From CAIUGU01 sp965279735 (GTDB lineage: Bacteria; Pseudomonadota; Gammaproteobacteria; Steroidobacterales; Steroidobacteraceae), in assembly GCA_965279735.1 (NCBI GenBank), contig OZ257260.1, forward strand, positions 62,001 through 126,000: 64,000 nucleotides of DNA, in the 5' to 3' direction. Below, piece by piece: positions 7,121 through 16,948 of this stretch. Each line of letters begins with the position of its first letter. Within the stretch, counting starts at the first letter, position 1. The notes under the pieces were generated by a model that had not been told where the DNA came from, did no database searches, and saw only the letters and a list, made by a program, of their open reading frames with translations. The translations under genes were made by a program, and so were the position numbers.

Positions 7121-9109
7121 TCAGGATTTGTCCGCGTCGGTGCGGCTGACCTGGGTGAGCCAGGAGCGGGTGGTTTGGGGCTGACCTGTCGAGAGCCAGG
7201 AGAAGACGAGGCTGTGCCAGAGGATGCGCTGTACGTAGGCGCGGGTTTCGTTGTAGGGGATGTTCTCGATCCAGATGTCGGTTTCGAGAGGAGCATCCGG
7301 GAGCCAGCGAACGGCTGCGTTGGGCCCTGCGTTGTAGCCCGCGAGTGCAATGGGGATCTGGCCACCGAAGCGGTCGCGAAGCTCGCGCAGATGAGCAGCC
7401 CCGAGTGGCACATTGATCGCAGGGTTGAACAGGTCCTCGCGCTTCGGCGCCTGTTGGTTTGACTGTCTCGCGGTGATGCGCGCAGTCGCCGGCAGCATTT
7501 GCAGCAACCCGACCGCACCGGCAGACGACACGGCATCGGAACGGTAAAGACTTTCCTGCCGCAAGACGCCATAGACGAGTTCCGGCGCTAGCCCGGAGCT
7601 TCTCGCTGCCGCGTGCACTACTGCGTCGTAGGGACGGGGATAGAGGAGTGAGTAGTCCTCGAAAATGCGTTGCTGCGTGGCAGTGGCGATCGATACGTCG
7701 TACCACTCCCAGCGCATGCCGAGGTGAACGGTCTGGGGCTGCATTTCCGCGGGCAGCGCACGCACGGCGACCTGCCATTCGGTGAACGCTTCGCCTCGCA
7801 TTCCGGCCCTCAGCAGTTCACGGGCGCGCACGAAACCCGGCAAGGCGGAGAGGTGACGGAGTTCGACTTCATCAGCCGCTACCGGCACGGGATTCGGAGT
7901 GAAGGCCTGGTCGAGATACGCAGCCGACATCGCGGAATAGTAGTTGTCGAAGCTGAGCACGGAGACATACAGCCTCCGCGCAGTGTCCGCATCGCCGAGC
8001 TGGGCAGCGGCCCGGGCTGCCCAATAGCGCCAGCGTGCGGTTTCACGCAGGGCGGTTGGCATGGCTTCGATTGAACTGGCCACACCTTTCCAGTCGCTGT
8101 TCCAGAGATGGGCACGAACCCGCCATTCAAGCGCGACCTCGTCGAAATCGCCCGGCCGCACGCGCGCGAAATAGCGGACGGTTTCCGGATGGCGGTTCCA
8201 GGAGAGCCGTAGGGCAAGCGCCAGCGCATAAGGACTCGCCGCATCAGCCTCGAACTTGCGTGCCTTGACGAGGGGTTCGTAGCGAGCCAGTGCATAGTCG
8301 AGATCGGCGCGCGCGAGCCGGGTCCAGCCATCGAGCAGCGCGGCCGGTTCGACTTTCTTCGCCGGAGCAGCGATGAGCGCATCGATTTCCCTGCGCGGCT
8401 GTTCGATCAGGTCAGCCCATTGCAGCAGCGGGGCGGCAGCCGAGGTGGGCAGCGGCTTTGCAACCATTCGTGCAAACCGGGCATCGCCTTTCGCGAGGAT
8501 GAGGCGGACGCGCTGCTCGATCAGTGCCGGGGTCAGGATGTTCTGCTCCCTGGCCCACGTGAACACGGGCTCGCACGCCGGGGGTAGCTGCGTGGGAGTG
8601 AACCATTGCGCGAGCAGGGCAGGCTGGATGTCCTGGGTCTGGCTGGTCTCCACGCGGGCAGCGAGTGCCTGGCAGCGTAGTTCGGCATTGGCGATATCGT
8701 CGCGGTACTCCGTGAGATATGACGTCCACTGCTTGCGCGTGCTCAGGCTTGCAAGCCAGCTTCGCCGCACACCGCTCGCAACAGGTTCGCCTTCGTAGTA
8801 CTTCAGGAATTCGGCGGCATACCCATCGGCGGGATCGGAGTTCCCGTTGGCCGCTGCCAGTGCCTGCTCGATGCGGGCGGCCTGCAGATACGAATACAGG
8901 GGATAGGTCTTGAGCGCTCCGTCGGTGGGCTGCTCTGGTGGTTGCGCTCCCGGTTTCACCGCCGCATAGGCTTCGACAAATTGTCCGCGGACGCCAGCGA
9001 ACGAGTCCTGCGCAGACGCAGGAATCCCCAAAGCCAGCAAAATGAGGGCGGCGAGAGACCCGCTCGTGGCGGCTCGATGCAAGCGTGGTGGGAAAGTGCG
9101 CGAGTGCAT
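7121..9109 (-). CDS. slt: Soluble lytic murein transglycosylase (Slt70-like)
   Basis: A periplasmic enzyme that cleaves the MurNAc-GlcNAc bond of peptidoglycan with formation of 1,6-anhydro-MurNAc. It is about 662 residues from the start chosen. The first 35 residues form a signal peptide ending ASAQ. A long alpha-helical superhelix follows. The C-terminal catalytic SLT domain carries GVLRQESLYRSDAVSSAGAV, in which the Glu of QES is catalytic, then GLLQMLPATA and LAGYNAGPNA. The length suits Slt70 (E. coli 645). An in-frame ATG at 9154 adds 15 hydrophobic residues before a normal signal peptide, so 9109 is preferred. Neither start has a strong ribosome-binding site. Confidence 0.9.
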   Translation of the reverse strand: MHSRTFPPRLHRAATSGSLAALILLALGIPASAQDSFAGVRGQFVEAYAAVKPGAQPPEQPTDGALKTYPLYSYLQAARIEQALAAANGNSDPADGYAAEFLKYYEGEPVASGVRRSWLASLSTRKQWTSYLTEYRDDIANAELRCQALAARVETSQTQDIQPALLAQWFTPTQLPPACEPVFTWAREQNILTPALIEQRVRLILAKGDARFARMVAKPLPTSAAAPLLQWADLIEQPRREIDALIAAPAKKVEPAALLDGWTRLARADLDYALARYEPLVKARKFEADAASPYALALALRLSWNRHPETVRYFARVRPGDFDEVALEWRVRAHLWNSDWKGVASSIEAMPTALRETARWRYWAARAAAQLGDADTARRLYVSVLSFDNYYSAMSAAYLDQAFTPNPVPVAADEVELRHLSALPGFVRARELLRAGMRGEAFTEWQVAVRALPAEMQPQTVHLGMRWEWYDVSIATATQQRIFEDYSLLYPRPYDAVVHAAARSSGLAPELVYGVLRQESLYRSDAVSSAGAVGLLQMLPATARITARQSNQQAPKREDLFNPAINVPLGAAHLRELRDRFGGQIPIALAGYNAGPNAAVRWLPDAPLETDIWIENIPYNETRAYVQRILWHSLVFSWLSTGQPQTTRSWLTQVSRTDADKS

Positions 9110-9237
9110 TGCGGTTGAGACAAAGAAGGCCGCAAAGAATTCAAGCGTAGTCATATGCCGCCGGGGAATCCACCATTTCGATGGCCGGCGCGGATGTGCA
9201 TGAATTACAGGGCACTCATCAGGCCAAGCCCAAAGCC

Positions 9238-10467
9238 CTAGAAGATATTGAGGCAGGCCGTGATCAGCAGCGCATTGGTGAAGTCGATGAAAAAGGCTCC
9301 GACCATCGGCGCCACGAAGAAGGCCTTGGGCGCGGGACCGAACCGTTCGACGAGCGTGCGCATGACGGCCATGGCATTCGCGGTCGTTCCCAGCATGAAA
9401 CCGATGAAGCCGCCGCTCATCACCGCGGATTCATAGTCGCGACCCATCACCTGGTAGACCGGCCAGAGACACACGAGCGCGACCAGCAGGACCTGCGCGA
9501 TGAGGATGACGAGCAGGGGTCCCGCGAGTCCTGCGAGATCCCAGAGTTTCAGCGTCATCAGTGCCATCACGAGGAACAGTGACAGCGCGATCGCCCCGAT
9601 CTCGTCGATGATTTTCTGCGAGAGCCCGAACCAGCCGGTGTAGTCGTCGATGTTCCTGAGGACAGATGCCATCAGCATCGCGCCGATATAGGCGGGCAGT
9701 GTGGCGCCCAGCAGTGCAAAGCCCTTGCTCACCCAGAAGCCCGCCCACATCGCGACGAGGACTGCGACCAGGTTCTTGAGCAGCGCGTAGGTCTGGCCAT
9801 CCTCGCCTGCCTGCGCCGCGGGTTCCGGATCCGGCAAGCGGGCTTCGACGACATCCTGCATTTCCACAGGGGGTGGAGTTTTCGACGAACCGCGCGCTGA
9901 CTCCAGGTTGTGACGGCGGATCAGGAATGTGCCAACCGGACCGCCGATCACGGCACCGGCAACGATGCCTCCCATCGCCACTGCCACCGCGATGGCAGCA
10001 GCTCCCTCGACGCCTGCGCTCTCGAACAAAGGCGCGAAAGCGAGGCCGGTGGCCGGCCCGCCCGTGAGCGTGACCGAGCCTGCCAGCACACCAAAAAGGG
10101 GATTGAGGCCAAAGAGCGAGGCAATGCCGGCGCCCACCACGTTCTGCAGAATGGCGAAGACCGTCGCGAGGGCGAAGAAGCGCATCACGAGCGGGCCGCC
10201 CACTTTCAGCAGGGACACGCTGGCGCCGAAACCGATCGAGGTGAAGAACGCGATGTTGAGCGGCGTCTGCAGCGTGGTATCGAACTTGAACAGGGTGGTG
10301 TCGTAGTCACGCGCGATGAGCGCAACCAGCGCGACGATCAGTCCACCCAGCACCGGTGCGGGGATATTCAGCCGGCCGAGGATCGGGATGGCGCGTTGCA
10401 AGGCATAGCCGCCGAGCAGGACGAGACCGCCGAACGCCACCGTATGGACCAGATCGAGTTCGAGCAC
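9238..10467 (-). CDS. gltS: Sodium/glutamate symporter GltS
   Basis: A 409-residue inner-membrane carrier that couples glutamate uptake to sodium. The N-terminus LDLVHTVAFGGLVLLGGYALQRAIPIL and the segment LNIPAPVLGGLIVA are typical of GltS. The two inverted halves each carry a Gly-rich loop (SVTLTGGPATGLAFA near residue 135 and MSGGFIGFMLGTTANAMAVM near 355) that forms the pore. Around ten hydrophobic helices are visible, and the length matches the family (E. coli 401). It lies on the same strand as slt and motAB with over 80 bp on either side, so it is probably a single-gene unit. Confidence 0.92.
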   Translation of the reverse strand: MLELDLVHTVAFGGLVLLGGYALQRAIPILGRLNIPAPVLGGLIVALVALIARDYDTTLFKFDTTLQTPLNIAFFTSIGFGASVSLLKVGGPLVMRFFALATVFAILQNVVGAGIASLFGLNPLFGVLAGSVTLTGGPATGLAFAPLFESAGVEGAAAIAVAVAMGGIVAGAVIGGPVGTFLIRRHNLESARGSSKTPPPVEMQDVVEARLPDPEPAAQAGEDGQTYALLKNLVAVLVAMWAGFWVSKGFALLGATLPAYIGAMLMASVLRNIDDYTGWFGLSQKIIDEIGAIALSLFLVMALMTLKLWDLAGLAGPLLVILIAQVLLVALVCLWPVYQVMGRDYESAVMSGGFIGFMLGTTANAMAVMRTLVERFGPAPKAFFVAPMVGAFFIDFTNALLITACLNIF

Positions 10468-10555
10468 GAAGATCCCTCGGGGAGTAAGTCCTTAAGGATG
10501 CTAGTCGCAGACGCAGGTCACCGCCAGTGGCGGCAACCCTCACGCGCAGCGTGCG

Positions 10556-10610
10556 ACCTCTCCCGGCAGGGAGAGGTAAGGTTTCGATCCCCCTCTCGGG
10601 TTGGAGAGGG
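10556..10610. terminator. Two adjacent hairpins between motB and gltS
   Basis: ACCTCTCCC-GGCA-GGGAGAGGT (10556-10577) is a perfect 9-bp stem. CCCTCTC-GGGTTG-GAGAGGG (10591-10610) is a 7-bp stem whose sequence echoes the first. They lie beyond the motB stop and before the gltS start on the minus strand, so they may end motAB transcripts. There is no clear T-run, and this CTCTCCC/GGGAGAG motif is also a frequent intergenic repeat type in GC-rich gammaproteobacteria. Confidence 0.55.
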
Positions 10611-10634
10611 AAACGGAGTGGTGAGGCGGAAAAT

Positions 10635-11657
10635 CTAGCCGGCGGGCGCCGGTGTTGCGGGCGCGGATTCGGTGGACGCGGCCGCGGGAATGTCGTCGTA
10701 AGGCACCGAGATCGAGTCCATCACGGGTGAATTCAGCCTGCGCAGCGCCTGTTCTTCCGCTTCCTTCGTCATCACGATGATGCTGATGCGCCGGTTGATG
10801 GGGCTTTCCGGATGTTCCTTGTCGAAGGGCACGAGCGAGGCGAGGCCGACAACCCGCATCGTCTTGTCACTGTCGAGGCCACCCGCTTCCAGTGCCCGTC
10901 TTGCGGCATTCGCGCGTTCGGTCGACAGTTCCCAGTTCGAATAGCCGCGTCTGCCGACGAACGGATGCATGTCGGTGTGGCCGCTCAGGCTCACGTGGTT
11001 GGAGACCGAATTGAGATACTTCGCGAGCTCGGTCAGGATCTGGCGCGTGTAGTCCTTGAGTTCCGTGCTGCCCGTATCGAACATGGCGCGGTTCTGGGCA
11101 TCGACGATCTGGATGCGCAGGCCTTCGGGCGACAGGTCGATCAGCAGCTGATCCTTGTAGGGAGCGAGGGCCTGGCTGTTCGCAATGGCCTCGCGCAGGT
11201 CTTCCATCAGCGATTCAAGGTTCTTCTTTTCGAGGTCCGAATCGGCCTTGCGTTTCTCGGCCGCCTCGGCCGCTTTCTGCGCGGCTTCGGGCGAGGTGAT
11301 GAGCTCGGGATCGACGGGTGAGCCGAGGCCGGGCATCGTTGAAGCGGCCTGGGTGAACTTGGGCGCATCGAGGCCGCCACCCAGATCGATCACGCTCGTA
11401 CTCGCTCCACCGGGACCATTCATGCCGGGTGCGGGCGTCGGGCTCTTGCCCGGTTCCATGCTCGGATTCTTGAAGTAGTCGAAGATCGCCGCGCGCTGTT
11501 CCTTGGAGACCGAGGCCACGAGCCACATCACCATGAAGAACGCCATCATGGCCGTGACGAAGTCGGCGTAGGCCACCTTCCACGCGCCACCGTGATGTCC
11601 TGCAGCGGCCTTCTTTTTCCGCTTCAGGATAATGATCGGGCGGGCATCCTCGCTCAC
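10635..11657 (-). CDS. motB: Flagellar motor stator protein MotB
   Basis: A 340-residue protein with one membrane span (VAYADFVTAMMAFFMVMWLVA, residues 27-47). The Asp of YADFVTAMMAFFMVMWL is the proton-carrying residue. An OmpA-like peptidoglycan-binding domain occupies residues 170-310 (LSGHTDMHPF, YSNWELSTERANAARRAL, NRRISIIVM). Together with MotA it forms the proton-driven stator. The start is GTG at 11655-11657, overlapping the motA stop by 4 nt. No other flagellar gene lies in the window. The C-terminal 25 residues are a low-complexity Ala/Pro tail. Confidence 0.93.
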   Translation of the reverse strand: MSEDARPIIILKRKKKAAAGHHGGAWKVAYADFVTAMMAFFMVMWLVASVSKEQRAAIFDYFKNPSMEPGKSPTPAPGMNGPGGASTSVIDLGGGLDAPKFTQAASTMPGLGSPVDPELITSPEAAQKAAEAAEKRKADSDLEKKNLESLMEDLREAIANSQALAPYKDQLLIDLSPEGLRIQIVDAQNRAMFDTGSTELKDYTRQILTELAKYLNSVSNHVSLSGHTDMHPFVGRRGYSNWELSTERANAARRALEAGGLDSDKTMRVVGLASLVPFDKEHPESPINRRISIIVMTKEAEEQALRRLNSPVMDSISVPYDDIPAAASTESAPATPAPAG

Positions 11658-12514
11658 GCTTTCTTGCCCTTAAGGTGCGCTTCGAGATCACCGAACGTCG
11701 GACGGACCTCGGAGAAGAGCAGCTTGCGGGCGAACTCGACGGCGACCTGCGGGTTATAGCCGCGAACGCTGGCTACGAGCGCCATCTTCACGACCTCGAA
11801 AGCCTTGCCTTCTTCATGCGCGCGGTTCTCCATCGCGGACGAGATGGGGCCCACGAATCCGTAGGCGACCAGGATGCCGAGGAAGGTACCGACTAGCGCC
11901 GCGCCAACCTTGTGGCCGATGGTTGCCGTATCCGCGCCTTCAATCGCTGCCATCGTGTTCACGATGCCGAGCACCGCCGCCACGATGCCGAAGCCGGGCA
12001 GGGCGTCAGCCACTTTCTGCACCGCATGCGCAGGTTCGACGGCTTCGTGGTGATGGGTTTCGAGTTCGTACTCGAGCAGGCTCTCGAGTTCATGCGCTTC
12101 CATGTTTCCGCCGGCGATCAGCCGCAGGCAGTCCGTGATGAATTCGACCATGTGGTGGTCGCCCAGGATGCGCGGGTACTGCTGGAAGAGCTTGCTGTCG
12201 TTTGGTTTGTCGATGTCCTGCTCGAGCGCAAGCACACCGTCCTTCCGCAGCTTCATGAGGATGTCGTAGATCAGCTTGAGCAGGTCGGAGTAGTCGGCGC
12301 GCTTGTAGCGCGGGCCCTTGAACAGGCCGATGGCATTGACGAAGGAGGCCTTGGCGACCTTGGGCGTGTTGCTGGTCATGAACGCGCCGATGGCCGCCCC
12401 GAGGATGATCAGCAGCTCGGTCGGATGCCAGAGCAGCAGCAGGTTGCCGCCCTCCAGCACGAAGCCGAGGAGCACGCAGACAAGCACGACAATCGAACCT
12501 ACAAGGAAGAACAT
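11654..12514 (-). CDS. motA: Flagellar motor stator protein MotA
   Basis: A 286-residue, four-helix inner-membrane protein that forms the ion channel with MotB. It shows the two N-terminal helices (IVVLVCVLLGFVLEGG and LLIILGAAIGAFM), the cytoplasmic loop with charged residues that meet the rotor, and the paired helices VADALPGFGIVAAVLGIVNTM and VGAALVGTFLGILVAYGFVGPI. The length equals the E. coli protein (295). It is the first gene of a two-gene unit with motB. Confidence 0.93.
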   Translation of the reverse strand: MFFLVGSIVVLVCVLLGFVLEGGNLLLLWHPTELLIILGAAIGAFMTSNTPKVAKASFVNAIGLFKGPRYKRADYSDLLKLIYDILMKLRKDGVLALEQDIDKPNDSKLFQQYPRILGDHHMVEFITDCLRLIAGGNMEAHELESLLEYELETHHHEAVEPAHAVQKVADALPGFGIVAAVLGIVNTMAAIEGADTATIGHKVGAALVGTFLGILVAYGFVGPISSAMENRAHEEGKAFEVVKMALVASVRGYNPQVAVEFARKLLFSEVRPTFGDLEAHLKGKKA

Positions 12515-12647
12515 GTGCGATAGGCTTCAGCGTGGCCAGGGATACTGAAGGCTATCGGCGGCCCTGAGGATTACTTGATGGTTTCCACTACCCGTTTTCT
12601 GCGCACTGGCGTCACGGAACTGGCCTCTCCACCGGGCCGCATATCCT

Positions 12648-14723
12648 TCAGCTTCGCGTCACGGATATCAATGCAGACAAGGACTTAACGGGTTCCGAGC
12701 AGACCGGGCCCTGGCAGACGTACGCAACCGCGTCGGCATCCGCTCTTTTACTTGCGAGGGCAGGTGGCAGGTCCCTGGCATCCGCCGGAATCCCGAAGAT
12801 CAGGCGGCGCGGGGCGTAGACCTTGCCCAGTTCGGATTGCCACTCCCGCACCTCCTGTTCCTTGCCCCGGATGATCACGATATCGACCGGGTTCAGGTAT
12901 TCATCGAGGGCGGTGAGCAGCGTGGCGTGGGCCTGGGGGTAGCGTTCGAGGGAATGCCAGGCTGCTTGCAGCACGCGTTCCGCGGCCAGCAGATAACGAG
13001 TTGCGCCGATGAGATGGCCAAGCCGGCCGAGTGCGAGGGCGGCGACGGCATTGCCCGCCGGAATCGCCTCGTCGGTGAACGTCTTCGAACGATGGATCAG
13101 CGCTTCATGGTCGTCGGCGGTGAAGAAGAAGCCGCCAGCGTCAGTGTCTTCGAAATGCTCGAGGAGCGCTTCGGCGAGTTCGACAGCAAATGCCAGATCG
13201 CTGCTGCGCCAACGCGTTTCGAGCAGTTCGAGCAGGCCTTCCAGCAGGAACGCGTGATCGTCGAGATAAGCCGGAAAGCGCGTGCGGCCATCCTTGTGAA
13301 CGGCAAACAACCTGCCTTCTTGCCAGAGCGTGCTGCGAAGAAAATCGACGGCACGGGTGGCAGCGACAGCGAAATCCGGGCGCCCAAGAGTACGGGCAGC
13401 GGTCGCCAACCCCGAGATCGCAAGGCCATTCCAGGCTGTCAGGATTTTTTCATCGCGGGCGGGCCACACACGCGCGTTGCGGACGGCCAGCATCGTGACC
13501 CGCGCAGCGTCCACGCGCTTTGCCACGATGGCTGGATCGAGGGCTTGTTCGTTCGCGATTTCCTCGATCGAGCGATACACGTGCAGATGCCATGCCTGCT
13601 CGAAGTTGGCGGCACGGTCCAGACCGAAGCGACTCGCAAACACGGCATAGGTCTCTGCATCGAGCAGCCGCCGGACTTCTTCTGCTTCCCATGCATAGAA
13701 GCGGCCTTCATGGCCCTCCGAATCCGCATCGAGCGTCGACCAGAAGCCACCCGCGGCCGCCTGCAGATCGCGCAGCATCCATTCCGCGGTTTCATTGGCG
13801 ATGCGGCGGAAGAGCGGATCACCCGTCGCGACGGCTGCCTGGGCATAAACGCGCAGCAGTGGACCGTTGTCGTACAGCATCTTTTCGAAATGTGGAATCA
13901 TCCAGAACTGATCGACGGAGTAACGACAGAAGCCACCGCCAAGCTGGTCGTAGACGCCGCCTTCCGCCATACGTGTGAGCGTGAGGGTCGCCATGAACAG
14001 CGCCTGCAGGTCCGGCGTGTCGCTGCCCGCTGAAGCGCGCCAGTACCGCAGCAGGAACGTGAGATACGTGGGATGCGGAAACTTCGGCGCTCCCCCGAAG
14101 CCGCCGTATTGCCGGTCAACATCCCGTTCGAGAACGGCGCGAGCCTGTCGCAGCGGCGCATCGCTGAGGACAGAAATGGAATCCGCGGGAGGAGGCAGCA
14201 TTTCAGCGAACACTTTCATCAGTGCCGCATTCTGTTTGGCGATCTCCTCGCCGCGGGAGTGGAAATATCCTGCGACCTTTTGCAGCAGGTCGCTGAACCC
14301 CGGCATGCCATGGCGAGGTACAGGCGGAAAATAGGTGCCGCCGAAGAAAGGCTGATGGTCCCCGGGTGTCAGGAACATCGTGAGAGGCCAGCCACCCCCG
14401 CGTTGGGTCAGCATCTGGTGGGCCAACTGGTAGATCCTGTCGAGATCCGGGCGCTCTTCCCGGTCGACCTTGATGTTCACGAACAGCTCGTTCATGACCG
14501 CTGCGGTCTTCTCATCCTCGAAGGATTCGTGGGCCATGACATGGCACCAGTGGCAGGCGGAATACCCGATGGACAGCAGGATCGGCTTGTTTTCGCGTTG
14601 CGCGAGCGAGAGGGCCTCAGGCCCCCAGGGGTGCCATTCCACCGGATTGCTCGCGTGCTGGAGCAGGTAGGGGCTGGTCTCTTGCGCGAGGCGGTTTTGC
14701 GGTCCGGAGGGCGAAGTCGTCAT
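12648..14723 (-). CDS. Thioredoxin-domain protein of the YyaL / SPATA20 family (DUF255)
   Basis: About 691 residues. The N-terminal thioredoxin-like domain begins [21 protein letters not shown], the family signature, and has the active-site-like [16 protein letters not shown] near residue 50 (CHWC in place of CGPC). The rest is an (alpha/alpha)6 barrel-like region resembling N-acylglucosamine epimerases and glycosidases ([17 protein letters not shown]). The biochemical function is unproven. An upstream in-frame ATG at 14756 adds 11 residues before the conserved N-terminus, so 14723 is preferred. It is divergent from rlmI. Confidence 0.88.
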   Translation of the reverse strand: MTTSPSGPQNRLAQETSPYLLQHASNPVEWHPWGPEALSLAQRENKPILLSIGYSACHWCHVMAHESFEDEKTAAVMNELFVNIKVDREERPDLDRIYQLAHQMLTQRGGGWPLTMFLTPGDHQPFFGGTYFPPVPRHGMPGFSDLLQKVAGYFHSRGEEIAKQNAALMKVFAEMLPPPADSISVLSDAPLRQARAVLERDVDRQYGGFGGAPKFPHPTYLTFLLRYWRASAGSDTPDLQALFMATLTLTRMAEGGVYDQLGGGFCRYSVDQFWMIPHFEKMLYDNGPLLRVYAQAAVATGDPLFRRIANETAEWMLRDLQAAAGGFWSTLDADSEGHEGRFYAWEAEEVRRLLDAETYAVFASRFGLDRAANFEQAWHLHVYRSIEEIANEQALDPAIVAKRVDAARVTMLAVRNARVWPARDEKILTAWNGLAISGLATAARTLGRPDFAVAATRAVDFLRSTLWQEGRLFAVHKDGRTRFPAYLDDHAFLLEGLLELLETRWRSSDLAFAVELAEALLEHFEDTDAGGFFFTADDHEALIHRSKTFTDEAIPAGNAVAALALGRLGHLIGATRYLLAAERVLQAAWHSLERYPQAHATLLTALDEYLNPVDIVIIRGKEQEVREWQSELGKVYAPRRLIFGIPADARDLPPALASKRADADAVAYVCQGPVCSEPVKSLSALISVTRS

Positions 14724-14857
14724 TGGCGGCCACGAGAGCTCGGTGCTTGAGTACAATGCGGGAATATAGCCGAAGAGGCCTTGCGACTTGAGAGCACGCC
14801 CTGGGCTCTGTCCGGGCTTCCCGTCACCCGCCCCAGCCTTGTCTCCTTAGAGTAATC

Positions 14858-16090
14858 ATGACCAGCACCGCCCCTGATTTGGTCGAGACGGCCGATGCCG
14901 GACCCTCGTTGCCCACGCTGCGCCTTAAAAACGGCGAAGACCGGCGCCTGTCCGCGGGCCATCTGTGGATCTTCTCGAACGAAGTCGATACCGCCGCGAC
15001 CCCGCTCACTGCTTTTGCCAAGGGTGCCGTGGCCCGGGTCACTTCCAGCCGGGACAAGTTCCTGGGGTACGCCTACGTCAATCCGAACTCGCTGATTTCA
15101 GCCCGCATTCTCGGGAGGGATTCCCGCTATCCCCCGGGGCCGTCGCTGATCGTGCATCGCCTGAAAGTGGCGCTCAGCCTGCGCGAAAAACTCTATGACA
15201 AGCCTTTCTACCGGCTCGTCTATGGTGAATCCGACGGATTACCCGGCCTCGTGCTCGATCGCTACGGCGACTTCATCGTCGGGCAGATCGCCACTGCAGG
15301 CATGGAAGAAGTGAAAGACGACATCGTTGCCGCAGTGGAAAAAGTCATTTCGCCCAAGGCGTTCATCTGGAAGAACGACAGTGGCGCGCGTGACCTCGAA
15401 GGCCTGCCTTCCTACGTGGAGACAGCCCGCGGCACGATGCCTGACTTGCTTGAGGTTGAGGAAAACGGCGTGCGCTTCCGGGTGCCTGCGTTGACGGGGC
15501 AGAAGACGGGCTGGTTCTTCGACCAGGCCGCCAACCGCCGTGCGCTCCTCAAGTATGTGGAAGGTCGCCGGGTGCTGGATGTGTTCAGTTACCTGGGGGC
15601 CTGGGGTTTGAGTGCCGCCCGTGCCGGCGCCAGCGAAGTCACGTGCGTCGATTCGTCAGCCTCGGCGCTTGAGCTGCTCGAAGCCAGTGCCAAGGACAAC
15701 TCGCTCGATGTGAGTACGATCAAGGGCGACGCGTTCGACGTGCTCGAAAAGCTCCATGAGGAACGCCGCAAGTTCGACGTGGTGATCATCGATCCGCCTG
15801 CCTTCATCAAGCGCAAGAAAGACATTCCAAAAGGCGAAGCCGCCTACCGGCGCCTCAACCAGCTCGCCATGCAGTTGCTCGATCGCGATGGCATCCTCGT
15901 GTCGTGCTCGTGTTCGTATCATCTGGAGTCGGACCAGCTCCTCGGCGCCATCAACAAGGCGGGCCGGCATGTGTCCCGTTTCGTGCAGGTTGTCGAAACC
16001 GGTGGCCAGGCTGCGGATCATCCGCTGCACCCTGCCATTCCCGAGACGCGCTATCTGAAGGCGTTCTTCTGTCGCGTGGTGCAGGAGTGA
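14858..16090 (+). CDS. rlmI: 23S rRNA (cytosine-C5)-methyltransferase RlmI-like
   Basis: A 410-residue S-adenosylmethionine-dependent RNA methyltransferase. An N-terminal PUA-like domain (LRLKNGEDRRLSAGHLWIFSNEV) is followed by the catalytic Rossmann domain: VLDVFSYLGAWGLSAARAGA binds the cofactor and VIIDPPAFIKRKKDI carries the catalytic DPPxF motif. GILVSCSCSYHL corresponds to the cysteine-bearing C-terminal motif. E. coli RlmI, which modifies C1962, is 396 residues. RlmI/RlmK family members share this layout, so the exact target base is inferred by homology only. Confidence 0.85.
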   Translation: MTSTAPDLVETADAGPSLPTLRLKNGEDRRLSAGHLWIFSNEVDTAATPLTAFAKGAVARVTSSRDKFLGYAYVNPNSLISARILGRDSRYPPGPSLIVHRLKVALSLREKLYDKPFYRLVYGESDGLPGLVLDRYGDFIVGQIATAGMEEVKDDIVAAVEKVISPKAFIWKNDSGARDLEGLPSYVETARGTMPDLLEVEENGVRFRVPALTGQKTGWFFDQAANRRALLKYVEGRRVLDVFSYLGAWGLSAARAGASEVTCVDSSASALELLEASAKDNSLDVSTIKGDAFDVLEKLHEERRKFDVVIIDPPAFIKRKKDIPKGEAAYRRLNQLAMQLLDRDGILVSCSCSYHLESDQLLGAINKAGRHVSRFVQVVETGGQAADHPLHPAIPETRYLKAFFCRVVQE

Positions 16091-16147
16091 TCCGGAAGGC
16101 CAGGCGGTAGCCTCGCGGTCTTTTCCACTGCTAAGATTTCGTCCTCC

Positions 16148-16948
16148 GTGCTTACCTATCCCCACATCGATCCCATCGCCCTGTCGCTCGGGCCGCTGAA
16201 AGTCCGCTGGTACGGGCTGATGTATGTCGTCGGCTTCATTGCGGCTTGGTGGCTGGCGCGGCGGCGCGCTGCACAGCCCGGATCGACGTGGCGGCCGATC
16301 GATGTCGACGACCTCATCTTCTATGCGGCGCTCGGCGTCATCCTGGGTGGGCGGCTGGGCTGGGTGCTGTTCTACGGCCTCGAAGGCATCAGCGAGAATC
16401 CGTTGCAGATCCTCAAGGTGTGGGAAGGCGGCATGTCTTTCCATGGCGGGCTGATCGGCGTACTCACGGCGCTGGCCATCTTCGCCAGCCAGCGCAAGCG
16501 GCGCTTTGCGGATGTCATGGATTTCACGGCGCCCTTGCCGGCCATCGGTCTGCTTGCCGGGCGCATCGGCAATTTCATCAATGGCGAGCTCTGGGGCAAA
16601 CCCACCGACTTTGCATTGGGGTTCATGGTCGATGGGGTGGGCAGGCACGCTTCGCAGCTCTACGAGGCAGCACTCGAAGGGGTGGTCCTCTTCGTGATCA
16701 TGTGGTTCTACACCGCGAAGCCGCGTCCGCAGCTCGCGCCGTCGGGTTTGTTCCTGCTCTGCTATGGACTGTTCCGCTTCACGGTCGAGTTCGTGCGCGT
16801 GCCGGATCTCAATCGCGGCTACCTGCTGTTCGACTGGGTCACCATGGGCCAGCTGCTGTCGACGCCGATGATCCTCGCAGGGTTGGCCCTCCTGATCATC
16901 GCTTACCGTCGCAACGTGCCGAGCGGCAACCTGGCCGGGTCCCGCTGA
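16148..16948 (+). CDS. lgt: Prolipoprotein diacylglyceryl transferase
   Basis: A 266-residue inner-membrane enzyme that moves diacylglycerol from phosphatidylglycerol to the lipobox cysteine, the first step of lipoprotein maturation. The family signature [13 protein letters not shown] is at about residues 138-150. HGGLIGV contains the essential histidine. The start [22 protein letters not shown] matches Lgt N-termini. Seven hydrophobic segments are present. The start is GTG at 16148, the only codon consistent with that N-terminus. The stop TGA overlaps the thyA ATG by one base. Confidence 0.95.
   Translation: MLTYPHIDPIALSLGPLKVRWYGLMYVVGFIAAWWLARRRAAQPGSTWRPIDVDDLIFYAALGVILGGRLGWVLFYGLEGISENPLQILKVWEGGMSFHGGLIGVLTALAIFASQRKRRFADVMDFTAPLPAIGLLAGRIGNFINGELWGKPTDFALGFMVDGVGRHASQLYEAALEGVVLFVIMWFYTAKPRPQLAPSGLFLLCYGLFRFTVEFVRVPDLNRGYLLFDWVTMGQLLSTPMILAGLALLIIAYRRNVPSGNLAGSR

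Noticed and set aside
9910..10638. A 242-codon plus-strand frame opposite gltS
   Set aside because: It has very high Arg, Gly and Glu content and lies wholly over gltS plus the hairpin pair. It is a shadow frame.
12837..14033. A 398-codon open frame on the plus strand opposite the YyaL-like gene
   Set aside because: The opposite strand carries a full family-length protein with clear motifs. Long antisense frames are common in GC-rich DNA, and this one has no recognisable domain or ribosome-binding site.
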